A DNA stretch of 7,509 nucleotides. Source: an uncultured Clostridia bacterium. Lineage in GTDB: Bacteria; Bacillota; Clostridia; Christensenellales; Borkfalkiaceae. The stretch spans positions 1 to 7,509 of the forward strand of contig CAMOXE010000125.1 of assembly GCA_946628865.1 (NCBI GenBank). The letters are read 5' to 3'. The position numbers and the translations under genes were made by a program. The stretch's first letter is position 1, and the number at the start of each line of letters is the position of its first letter. Shown piece after piece: positions 1 through 6,722 of the stretch. The notes below the pieces were generated by a model that saw nothing but the letters and a program-made list of their open reading frames with translations, searched no databases and was not told the origin of the DNA.

Positions 1-867
1 AGAAAGCGAAACTATATGCGGCGCGCAGTTTTCGTCGGATATTATTTTAAAAACGTCCGCGTTTAAACGCCCGAGGAATTTCTCTTTCAAATCCTTAAAT
101 TTTAAAACGTTTTCCGAAAGCCGCGCTTTGTGAACAGCCGCGGCGTTTGCAAATGCGGTAATTCCGAATACGTTTTCGGTGCCGCTTCTTAAGCCGTTTT
201 CCTGCCCTCCGCCGAAAATGAGCGGCGACAGTTTTGCAGACTTCTTTTTAATAAGCGCTCCCGTACCTTTAAGCGCGTTTATCTTGTGCGCGCTGACGGA
301 ATAATAATCGATCGCGCCCGAAATCTTACAGTCGAGTTTACAAAATGCTTGTACGCCGTCGCTGTGAAAGAGGACGTTCGGATTGATTTTTTTTATTTTT
401 GCAGCTAAACCGTTAATATCGTTCACAGCCCCCGTCTCGTTATTGACGTGAACTATCGAAACGAACGCGGTTTTATCGTCGATAAGTGACAATAGATTTT
501 CTTCGTCGACGCCGCCGACTTTGTTTAGCGCGGCAAAACGCGTCTCTATTCCGCGGTTTTTAAGTTCTTTAAAACTCTCGTAGACTGCGGAATGCTCCCC
601 AAGAGTAGTTACGGCGTTTCCGCGTCTTGCGGAAGAAAAAATCGCGAGATTATCCGCCTCGGTCCCCCCCGAAGTAAATACGAGTTCATACCCCGACGGA
701 AAGAACTTTAATATCTCCGATTTAGCGGAATTGATTGAATTTTTAACCGCAATACCTCCCCGATATAAGGCGGACGGATTAAAAAAGTTGTCGTTATAAC
801 TGTCGAGCGCCGATTTTGCGACTTCGGCAAACGGTTTGGTCGTCGCGGCGTTATCGAGATATATCAT
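1..867 (-). CDS. Cysteine desulfurase, NifS/IscS class V aminotransferase family (partial, C-terminus outside window)
   Basis: A PLP enzyme that takes sulfur from L-cysteine, leaving alanine, and passes the persulfide to Fe-S cluster or tRNA-thiolation pathways. I translated it by hand: 289 residues are visible of a family length near 380. Family signatures in order are the N-terminus MIYLDNAATT, FTSGGTEADN (64-73), the His of GEHS (H92), NNETG (142-146), HSDGVQ (168-173), SAHK with the PLP-binding K195, and GGGQENGLRSGTENV. The catalytic cysteine loop lies further on, outside the window, so activity cannot be judged. I chose the ATG at 867 because AAGGA sits 8 nt upstream. An in-frame ATG at 873 is only 2 nt from that site. 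The start lies inside the end of the preceding gene (17-nt overlap), which suggests translational coupling. The exact partner (Isc/Suf, ThiI or MnmA) cannot be told from this window. In related Firmicutes thiI often follows such genes, but that is inference. Confidence 0.95.
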   Translation of the reverse strand, partial: MIYLDNAATTKPFAEVAKSALDSYNDNFFNPSALYRGGIAVKNSINSAKSEILKFFPSGYELVFTSGGTEADNLAIFSSARRGNAVTTLGEHSAVYESFKELKNRGIETRFAALNKVGGVDEENLLSLIDDKTAFVSIVHVNNETGAVNDINGLAAKIKKINPNVLFHSDGVQAFCKLDCKISGAIDYYSVSAHKINALKGTGALIKKKSAKLSPLIFGGGQENGLRSGTENVFGITAFANAAAVHKARLSENVLKFKDLKEKFLGRLNADVFKIISDENCAPHIVSLS

Positions 868-1414
868 TGTCATAGTCCTTTTCAATTACGCGTCTGCCTG
901 TAAAGGCGACGAGTTTGGCGAGATATTCTTCTTTGCAGTCCATAATTACCAAATAGTTCACGCCGTCTTGCCGTAAATAAACGTAAAAGGCTTTATCGGC
1001 ATATTTATTGGGGGTAGCGAATATCTTTTTGATCGCTTTATTCGAGTAGATTTTATCAAAAGATTCACTGCCTACTCTGCCGATCTGTTCCACTTCGTTA
1101 TGCTCGAAAATAATTATCTTCTTCCGCGTTTTATAGTTGACGACTTTAACGAGCCAAGTCTTGCCGTTGGCGAAATTACAATCTACGCAGAAATAAACCG
1201 AGCGCTGAATAAAACGAAACAAGACCGCGGACCCGACGAAAATTGCGGCTAAAACGATAAACGGAATATCCAAAAACATTATTCCGAAATACAGAAATAT
1301 AGCGGCAAGTACGACGTTTAAAATCTTTAAAACGCTGTAAACGACGTACATCGCTTTTTGAAAACCTAAATTAGTCGGATTAAACGACTCTTCATACGAT
1401 ATATCTCTCGTCAT
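851..1414 (-). CDS. Small membrane protein of unknown function, two N-terminal transmembrane helices
   Basis: Encodes 187 residues that I do not recognise with certainty. A short polar N-terminus is followed by two hydrophobic segments, at about residues 22-45 and 48-68. A basic residue and aromatic cluster (FRFIQR) follows, then a soluble domain of about 115 residues with alternating beta-like stretches, for example KKIIIFEHNEVEQIG, AFYVYLRQDG and NYLVIMD. The layout of two helices plus a beta-rich domain recalls small Firmicute membrane proteins such as those grouped as DUF6106, or bacterial PH-like domains. That is a tentative resemblance only. The start is supported by AAAGG 6 nt before the ATG and by a good promoter just upstream. 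The last 17 nt overlap the cysteine desulfurase gene, and that gene's ribosome binding site lies within this coding region, so the two are probably co-expressed. No signal peptide cleavage site or catalytic motif is evident. Confidence 0.85.
   Translation of the reverse strand: MTRDISYEESFNPTNLGFQKAMYVVYSVLKILNVVLAAIFLYFGIMFLDIPFIVLAAIFVGSAVLFRFIQRSVYFCVDCNFANGKTWLVKVVNYKTRKKIIIFEHNEVEQIGRVGSESFDKIYSNKAIKKIFATPNKYADKAFYVYLRQDGVNYLVIMDCKEEYLAKLVAFTGRRVIEKDYDNDISR
868..880 (-). promoter_or_regulatory. Ribosome binding site of the cysteine desulfurase, inside the preceding gene
   Basis: On the minus strand AAGGA (880-876) is 8 nt before the ATG at 867. It decides between that start and the in-frame ATG at 873, which would leave only a 2-nt spacer. 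The site lies within the last codons of the upstream membrane-protein gene, so ribosomes finishing that gene pass over it. Confidence 0.7.
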
Positions 1415-1430
1415 ATTATACCTTTACGCG

Positions 1431-1459
1431 ATTATATCACTTTTATTCGAATTAATCAA
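1431..1459 (-). promoter_or_regulatory. Sigma-A-type promoter for the membrane protein and cysteine desulfurase genes
   Basis: On the minus strand there is TTGATT (1459-1454, -35, 4 of 6 consensus), a 17-nt spacer and TATAAT (1436-1431, perfect -10). The -10 is preceded by TGA, giving an extended -10 TG motif. Transcription is expected to start near 1424, only about 10 nt before the ATG at 1414. The short leader still contains the AAAGG ribosome binding site (1425-1421). The -35 box begins 3 nt after the T-run of the mutS2 terminator. This is pattern matching to consensus, not a mapped start. Confidence 0.75.
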
Positions 1460-1461
1460 GC

Positions 1462-1482
1462 AAAACAACGCTAAGGCGTTGT
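1462..1482 (-). terminator. Intrinsic terminator downstream of mutS2
   Basis: A perfect 7-bp inverted repeat, ACAACGC (1482-1476) and GCGTTGT (1471-1465), encloses a 4-nt loop. It begins 6 nt after the mutS2 stop codon. The arm runs into TTTT (1465-1462), which is then interrupted by G, so the U-tract is short and readthrough into the next promoter region is possible. It ends the U32-mutS2 transcription unit. Confidence 0.65.
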
Positions 1483-1488
1483 ATATCG

Positions 1489-3858
1489 CTATTTTTTATT
1501 TAGTGTAACGATTGTAACGCCGTGTTCGCCTTCGCCGTAATTACCGAATCTGAATTCCTTGACGAATTTGTTGCGCTTTAAATAAGCGTGGATTGCCTTA
1601 CTAAGAATTTTAAGACCTTTACCGTGTACGATCCTCACCTTTTCAAGGTTGTTGACGATTGCGGAGTCGATAAATCTTTCCACCTCGATAAGCGCCTCGT
1701 CAGCGGAAAGACCAATGACGTTTACTTCTGTTTTTACCGCCACAAGCGGCTCTCTTTTTAACGAGATTTTCGGTGCGGGTTTATTCTTTTCGCCCTTTGA
1801 AACGAAATAAAGGTCGCTGATTTTCACCTTGCTTTTAATTGAACCTATCAAAATCTCGCACTCGCCTTTTTTTGCGTTTACGGAAGTTATATCGCAAAGC
1901 GAATCCATGGGCTTATAATATACTTTTGCGCCGACTATCGCATCGGATGGTTTTAGCGGTGAAAGATCTGTTACCGCGTTGCCCTCGTCGTCTTCCGAAT
2001 ATTTCATGTTTTCGAGTTTGTTTCTTAAAGTTCTGGCTTTAATCAGATCCCCGCCGTTCAATTCTTCTTTATCAAAGAGGATTTTTATCTCCTCGATAAT
2101 TGCGTCTGCCTCTTCGAGCCTTTCTGAAACTATACGTTTCGATTCGGATTTTGCCTTAGAAAACAAAACCTCCCGCTCAGATACGAGTTTTTTTCTCTCT
2201 TCTTCGATTTCTTTTAATTTCTCAGCCTCTTCCGCTTTTATTTTAGAAATTTCTTCATAAGTATCCCTCGCCTCTTTTCTCGCTTTTTCCGCCTCTTTTA
2301 AGACGTTTTCAAAGGCGAGTTTGCCGCTGTCTAAGTAGGAATACGCCCTTAACGCAAGTTCCTTATTAAGACCTAAAGTTTCGGATATTTCTATGGCGTT
2401 TGAAGTTCCCGGAAGTCCGATATTGATTTTATAAAGCGGCGCGTAAGTTTTATCGTCGAATTCCATACTTGCGTTTTTTATTCCGCCGCATAGATACGCG
2501 AATTCTTTAAGGTAGGAATAGTGTGTGGTTATTATTCCTCGACTATGCTTTTCGATTAGTTTTTCGATTATCGCTCGAGCAAGCGCTCCGCCTTCTTCCG
2601 GGTCGGTCCCCGCGCCTATTTCGTCGATTAAGACAAGCGAGTTTTCGTCGATATTCTCAGTAATTTTTATAATGTTTTTCATGTGCGAAGAAAAGGTCGA
2701 AAGGTTTTCTTCGATGCTCTGCTCGTCGCCTATATCGGAAAACACGGATGAAAACAAAGTCATTTCGCTGCCGATTTTAGCCTGAATGAATATTCCGCTT
2801 GCCGCCATCAGCGCAAAGAGTCCTACCATTTTCAGAGTTACGGTTTTACCGCCGGTGTTGGGACCCGAAATCAATAGGTAATTATATTCGTCGCCGAAAT
2901 TAAGACTGACCGGCACGACTTTGGTTTTGTCAATGAGCGGGTGCCTGCCGTCTAAGATATTAACGATCCCGTTACGCGTAAGTTTCGGCATAACCGCCTT
3001 AGTTTTATATGCGTATACGGCTTTTGCGTACACCATGTCGATATATTCGGTTATTTCTTCGTTTATAATTAAATTGTCGGCGATTACCCCGACTTTCGAC
3101 GAAAGTTCGGCAAGTATTCGCTCTATCTCGTTAGCCTCCTCGATTTGTGCTATTCTTATCGAATTATTAAGTTCCAAAACCGCCGTAGGCTCTATAAACA
3201 GCGTTGAACCGGTTGACGATTGATCGTGAACGAATCCGCCGACGGCGCCTTTATATTCGCTTTTAACGGGCAAAACGTATCTGTCTCCACGTTTCGTTAT
3301 TATACTTTCCTGTAAGTATTTATTCTGCTCGCCGTGTAGGTAAGAGGCAAGTTTTTCGCGTATTTGCTCGTTAAGTCGTTTTATCTGTCGCCTAAGCGAC
3401 GCTAATTTTTCGGAGGCGTTATCGCTCATCGTATCTTCCGAAAGTATTTTAGACCGAATTTCGTTTTCGAGGTATGCGTCGATAAAAATCGAATTTGATT
3501 TTTGACTGATAAGCGGATATTCCGAGCCCTTTTCATCGATTGATGTCTTTAAAATCCTCGAACTTTTCAAAAGTCTCGCCACCTTAAGCAGTTCAGCCAT
3601 CGAAAGCGTGGAATACTTCTTTACCCGCTCTAAAATATCGCCGAGATCGTCGTAGAACTCTATTGTCGCTATTCCTTTATCGTATAAGAGTTCATACGCC
3701 TCTTTCGTTTCTTCTAAAGCGGTTTTAGCGCATGCGAAATCGCTGTGCGGCAAAATGCTTTCAGCGCGTAGTTTACCCGATTTTAAAACGCAATATTCGG
3801 ATATTTTTTCTTTAATTTTATTAAATTCGAGCGAGCATAGCGTGCGTTCGTCGGTCAT
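1489..3858 (-). CDS. mutS2: Endonuclease MutS2 (ribosome/recombination-associated MutS paralogue)
   Basis: Encodes 789 residues, close to the usual length (about 785 in Bacillus subtilis). Like the family, it has no mismatch-recognition domain. The MutS core and lever region spans about 1-300. The ATPase has Walker A GPNTGGKT (332-339, K338), the signature segment DEQSIEENLSTFSSHM (378-393), Walker B LVLIDE (408-413, D412, E413) and the switch histidine H446. A charged coiled coil covers about 516-600, then a small beta domain at about 637-690 and a C-terminal Smr domain from about 710 to the end. MutS2 proteins suppress homologous recombination in some bacteria, and in Bacillus the protein acts on collided ribosomes. 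The Smr domain is divergent: the LDLRG motif reads VNVIG (712-716), and the usual HGKGTGxLR reads HGKGLKILS (745-753). The ATG overlaps the U32 stop as ATGA, and AAGGGA lies 6 nt upstream, so the gene is translationally coupled to the U32 gene. Confidence 0.97.
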   Translation of the reverse strand: MTDERTLCSLEFNKIKEKISEYCVLKSGKLRAESILPHSDFACAKTALEETKEAYELLYDKGIATIEFYDDLGDILERVKKYSTLSMAELLKVARLLKSSRILKTSIDEKGSEYPLISQKSNSIFIDAYLENEIRSKILSEDTMSDNASEKLASLRRQIKRLNEQIREKLASYLHGEQNKYLQESIITKRGDRYVLPVKSEYKGAVGGFVHDQSSTGSTLFIEPTAVLELNNSIRIAQIEEANEIERILAELSSKVGVIADNLIINEEITEYIDMVYAKAVYAYKTKAVMPKLTRNGIVNILDGRHPLIDKTKVVPVSLNFGDEYNYLLISGPNTGGKTVTLKMVGLFALMAASGIFIQAKIGSEMTLFSSVFSDIGDEQSIEENLSTFSSHMKNIIKITENIDENSLVLIDEIGAGTDPEEGGALARAIIEKLIEKHSRGIITTHYSYLKEFAYLCGGIKNASMEFDDKTYAPLYKINIGLPGTSNAIEISETLGLNKELALRAYSYLDSGKLAFENVLKEAEKARKEARDTYEEISKIKAEEAEKLKEIEEERKKLVSEREVLFSKAKSESKRIVSERLEEADAIIEEIKILFDKEELNGGDLIKARTLRNKLENMKYSEDDEGNAVTDLSPLKPSDAIVGAKVYYKPMDSLCDITSVNAKKGECEILIGSIKSKVKISDLYFVSKGEKNKPAPKISLKREPLVAVKTEVNVIGLSADEALIEVERFIDSAIVNNLEKVRIVHGKGLKILSKAIHAYLKRNKFVKEFRFGNYGEGEHGVTIVTLNKK

Positions 3859-5987
3859 GTCAGTTCCCTTTTAGAATTTCCTTTAGTCGTTGTTTTCGTG
3901 ACGGTTTCATCAAATAAGTCTACTATAAAATTATGGTCGCGTTTCGGCAAGTTAAGAGCCGATCCGTTGTATAACTCAAATCTGCATTCGTTGCCCGTTT
4001 TATATCTGTTAAAATAGAATTTATGTCCCGTCTCGTCAATTATTGTCGCACCCTTAACGTATTTACAATCATTGCACGTTCTTCCGAAAGGACAGAAGAT
4101 ATATTCCATTACTCTTATACCGCCGCGAGTAAAGTAATACAGACCTTTCGTTGCATCGTTTCTCTGCAAATCGGAAGTTTCAATCGAAAAGACTATGTCT
4201 TTTATTCCCATTTCGCGCAAAGCGGAAACGTCCGCCGCGTTGAAAACGTTTAATCCCGCTCCCGCAATGATTTTCTTATCAAGTTTTTTACCGAGAGCGA
4301 TTCCAGATAATCCGTCCGCGTAAACACCGTCGAAAAGATTTGCCAAGCCGCTCAGAATTTCTTCGTCCTTGTAAGGGAGAAAAGCGGGAACGAACAGATA
4401 TACGTCCTTGCATTTTTTCTTTATTTCGTCGACTTCTGCCTTTTTGACCGACAAATAATCTTCCGGGAGTAAAACGTATGCGTCGTTTTGATTTATATTA
4501 GTTGCTTTAATACCGCCAAGATGAATATCATCGTATTGCGGACTTTCGTAAAAATTATTAAAATCAAAGTTAATATCTTGTTTTTTTAACTGTTTTACGT
4601 TTTGTTGGAACAGTTTTGCGTATAGCGCGGAACGCATTTCGTTGAGCGCTGATTTCGCAATGAAAACGCTACCTATTTCTGATTTACCGATACTCGGTTT
4701 AAACGGGTAAACGTCCGTCTTGTTTAAATTCGCTTGCAGGTCTTTTAGCGTAAGAGGTTGATTTTTAGCCACTTGCAGCGGCTCGGCAGAATAAACCGTT
4801 ACGCCGTTGCAAGCAAGTTCCGCCCTTTTAAGCGGTATAAACTTACAATCGATCGTTATTTCTTTGAGTTTTTTGGGTGCGGAGAGTAATTTTTGCGAAA
4901 GCAGATTATCCTTGGTTACGTTAATAGCGTCCCCGCGCCTTGGAAAACCGTCGTATCTGAGTTTGCCGCCCATAAACACAGCGCTAGCGACCTCGTAACC
5001 GTCGCGTATGATTTTAAAGCCGTCTTTTTCGGCGAATCCGATTTTGACGTCGGGAATAATTTCATTTCCTTTGACATCCTTTATTTTAGCTACTGTTTTT
5101 CCTTTATGACTTTGAATTTTATCGGACACTATATCGCGATTTTTGCCGAAAAGGTATCCGTGAGTATAATCTCCGCGGTTAAACGTTCTTTCGACTTCGC
5201 TGAAATCGTAATTTTTACCGTCGATTGCCGCCCTATACGCCTTGACTGTAGCCGCTACATATTCGGGAGAGCGCATTCTACCCTCTATCTTTACGCTTTT
5301 TACGCCGGCAGCCGCTATCTCTTTGATTTTATCGATCAAAGACAGATCGGACAGAGAAATCGGATAATCTCCGCATTTCATATCCGCGCCGCAAAAAGAA
5401 TACTTTTGCCTGCAAGGCTGCTTGCAATAGCCTCTGTTACCGCTGTTTCCGCCTATAAACGAACTCAGGTAACAATGCCCGGAAAACGAGGCGCACAGCG
5501 CGCCTTGCACGAAGATTTCGGTATCGATTACTTTGGCTATCTGCGCGACGTCCGAAATGTCGGTTTCCCTCGACAAAATCACTCGCCTAAAGCCGCTTTC
5601 TTTAGCAAGTATAGCGCTTGAAAGATTATTAACGCCCGCTTGAGTGCTTAAATGAAGTTCGGCGTCGGGATATTTTTCTTTTATTATTTTTCCGAGGAAA
5701 ACGTCTTGAAGAATTAAAGCGTCCGCGCCGCCTGAAAGCGCGTCGTAAACCGAATCGAAAAATGCGGACAGTTCTTTGTCTTTTATAACCGTATTTAAGG
5801 CGACGTAAACCTTTACGCCGAGCGCGTGCGCGTATGACGTATAATATAAAAGATTTTCGGCTTTGAAGTTTTCAGCGGAGCCGCGGGCGGAAAAATTGTT
5901 AAGTCCCATATAAACGGCGTCCGCGCCGTTATTCAAGGCGGCAAAAAAACTGTCCCTGCCGCCCGACGGCGCCAATAACTCTATCAT
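3855..5987 (-). CDS. U32 family protein, long form with internal DUF3656-type region (RlhA/TrhP-like RNA hydroxylation family)
   Basis: Encodes 710 residues. The N-terminal U32 domain (about 1-300) opens with the typical MIELLAPSGG and carries the family signature EIFVQGALCASFSGHCYLSS (157-176), followed by GYCKQPC. Cysteines C165, C172, C188 and C192 match the Fe-S-binding set of U32 proteins. A DUF3656-like region (about 370-460) and a second barrel-like region (about 480-610) follow. The C-terminal segment has FCPFGRTCNDC (C632, C638, C641) and a further C668. Once called peptidases or collagenases, characterised members RlhA and TrhP instead hydroxylate 23S rRNA or tRNA. A long form with DUF3656 is closer in architecture to RlhA, but the substrate here is inferred. 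The N-terminus fits the family exactly, so the ATG at 5987 is trusted, yet it has no Shine-Dalgarno sequence and a putative promoter ends right before it. It overlaps mutS2 by 4 nt and forms an operon with it. Confidence 0.93.
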   Translation of the reverse strand: MIELLAPSGGRDSFFAALNNGADAVYMGLNNFSARGSAENFKAENLLYYTSYAHALGVKVYVALNTVIKDKELSAFFDSVYDALSGGADALILQDVFLGKIIKEKYPDAELHLSTQAGVNNLSSAILAKESGFRRVILSRETDISDVAQIAKVIDTEIFVQGALCASFSGHCYLSSFIGGNSGNRGYCKQPCRQKYSFCGADMKCGDYPISLSDLSLIDKIKEIAAAGVKSVKIEGRMRSPEYVAATVKAYRAAIDGKNYDFSEVERTFNRGDYTHGYLFGKNRDIVSDKIQSHKGKTVAKIKDVKGNEIIPDVKIGFAEKDGFKIIRDGYEVASAVFMGGKLRYDGFPRRGDAINVTKDNLLSQKLLSAPKKLKEITIDCKFIPLKRAELACNGVTVYSAEPLQVAKNQPLTLKDLQANLNKTDVYPFKPSIGKSEIGSVFIAKSALNEMRSALYAKLFQQNVKQLKKQDINFDFNNFYESPQYDDIHLGGIKATNINQNDAYVLLPEDYLSVKKAEVDEIKKKCKDVYLFVPAFLPYKDEEILSGLANLFDGVYADGLSGIALGKKLDKKIIAGAGLNVFNAADVSALREMGIKDIVFSIETSDLQRNDATKGLYYFTRGGIRVMEYIFCPFGRTCNDCKYVKGATIIDETGHKFYFNRYKTGNECRFELYNGSALNLPKRDHNFIVDLFDETVTKTTTKGNSKRELT
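3859..3870 (-). promoter_or_regulatory. Ribosome binding site of mutS2 inside the end of the U32 gene
   Basis: On the minus strand AAGGGA (3870-3865) lies 6 nt before the mutS2 ATG at 3858. The site is within the last codons of the U32 gene, whose TGA overlaps the ATG. It supports this start and coupled translation. Confidence 0.75.
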
Positions 5988-5993
5988 ACATAT

Positions 5994-6022
5994 ATTTTAG
6001 CAGATAAATCGGATTTTGAAAA
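5994..6022 (-). promoter_or_regulatory. Putative sigma-A-type extended -10 promoter for U32-mutS2
   Basis: On the minus strand there is TTTTCA (6022-6017, -35, 4 of 6), a 17-nt spacer and TAAAAT (5999-5994, -10, 5 of 6). TGC before the -10 gives an extended -10. By standard spacing +1 falls at about 5987, the A of the U32 start codon, so the transcript would be leaderless or nearly so. The -35 overlaps the T-tract of the upstream terminator. The AT-rich context raises the chance of a spurious match. Confidence 0.5.
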
Positions 6023-6050
6023 GAAAAAAACAGGCTTTTAAGCCCGTTTT
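6021..6050 (-). terminator. Intrinsic terminator downstream of yunB
   Basis: The inverted repeat ACGGGCT (6047-6041) and AGCCTGT (6036-6030) has one G-U pair and a TAAA loop. It is extended by A-U pairs from the flanking A-run and followed by seven T, then CTTTTC. It starts 17 nt after the yunB stop codon and closes the sporulation block. It separates that block from the U32-mutS2 unit. Confidence 0.85.
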
Positions 6051-6067
6051 AAAAATAAATTCAAATT

Positions 6068-6688
6068 TTACACTTTCGCGCTTGAAGTTATAAGCGCGGC
6101 GGGAACTTTCCCGACGATCAAGTTATCGTAAACCAAAACGCTGATTTTTTCGTGCGTTACTTTAGTTGAGATTTTAGTAATTATCGATATTTCGGAAACT
6201 ATATTTACATACATGGCGTGGCGGGTTTGGTTTATTCCAGCGCTTTGGAACTCCGACGTGATTTCGCACTTGACCGAGGTTACGGATAACAGTTTCATAT
6301 TGATTCTTTCGCCGAAACCGCTCAAAAGTCTTATTCCGCTGAACGCGCCGAGGGGTACGCCGACGCCCTCGTTCGTCTTTTTATCGATAATATCGTAAGT
6401 TTTTGACGCAATATCTGCGGATAGTCCGTTTACGGCAACGCTATCGGTTATTATCATTATGACGTCTCCGGAAGAATTTTTTTCGACCGAAATTAAGTCT
6501 TTATAGTCGTAACCGCTCTTTATAACTTCCTCGATCGCTTGATAAGACGCGTTTGATATAAGCGAACCGTAACTTTTTTCGCCGAGTTCGGATAGTATTC
6601 TGTTTGAAGAAAAATATAGCGACGTCGATAAAATCCCTATCGACAGCAAAAATATAAATACTTTAAACGCTCGGCGCTTTGATTTCAT
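6068..6688 (-). CDS. yunB: Sporulation protein YunB
   Basis: Encodes 206 residues, somewhat shorter than Bacillus YunB (about 250). It has a basic N-terminus, one membrane segment at about 9-26 and an extracytoplasmic domain. Family features are the GVPLGAFSG and LLSGFG stretch (110-126), the conserved FQSAGINQTRH block (147-157) and the terminal DNLIVGKVPAAL (188-199). In Bacillus yunB is expressed in the mother cell under sigma-E. Its biochemical role is not established. The gene starts 19 nt after spoVAE and is followed by a terminator, so it could be read from the spoVA promoter, but see the possible promoter at 6694-6722. The ATG at 6688 is forced by an in-frame TAG two codons upstream (6694-6692). 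It has no clear Shine-Dalgarno sequence. Confidence 0.9.
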   Translation of the reverse strand: MKSKRRAFKVFIFLLSIGILSTSLYFSSNRILSELGEKSYGSLISNASYQAIEEVIKSGYDYKDLISVEKNSSGDVIMIITDSVAVNGLSADIASKTYDIIDKKTNEGVGVPLGAFSGIRLLSGFGERINMKLLSVTSVKCEITSEFQSAGINQTRHAMYVNIVSEISIITKISTKVTHEKISVLVYDNLIVGKVPAALITSSAKV

Positions 6689-6693
6689 ATTCT

Positions 6694-6722
6694 AATATAT
6701 GAATATTTCAGTTGATTTTTGA
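6694..6722 (-). promoter_or_regulatory. Possible sigma-E-like promoter for yunB (weak)
   Basis: On the minus strand CATATATT (6701-6694) matches 6 of 8 positions of the sigma-E -10 consensus CATACAMT. TCAAAAA (6722-6716), 14 nt upstream, matches the -35 consensus KMATATT in only 4 of 7 positions. It spans the last codons of spoVAE and the short gap. Standard spacing would put the transcript start at the yunB ATG. The -35 is poor and the region is AT-rich, so this is a hypothesis. Confidence 0.25.

Noticed and set aside
664..670. A run of seven C (seven G in the coding strand) in the cysteine desulfurase, and an eight-A coding run near 387-394, as possible phase-variation or slippage sites
   Set aside because: The frame is intact and both runs encode normal family sequence (SGGTEADN and KIKKINP). 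A housekeeping desulfurase is an unlikely phase-variable gene, and no alternative frame product is visible.
1..867. Missing catalytic cysteine in the desulfurase, suggesting a broken gene
   Set aside because: The catalytic loop lies about 30-40 residues beyond the visible part, so its absence is only due to the window edge.
1839..3223. Several plus-strand open frames of 67-100 codons inside mutS2
   Set aside because: They are antisense to intact mutS2 and give low-complexity Ser/Phe/Ile-rich translations typical of shadow frames.
4893..5621. A 242-codon open frame on the plus strand, antisense to the U32 gene
   Set aside because: It lies wholly inside a well-conserved gene on the other strand, has no recognisable domain, and long antisense frames arise easily from the codon use here. 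I see no promoter or ribosome binding site for it.
6021..6050. The hairpin as a bidirectional terminator or a small RNA
   Set aside because: There is no plus-strand gene to terminate and no promoter for a separate RNA. The position 17 nt after the yunB stop fits a simple terminator.
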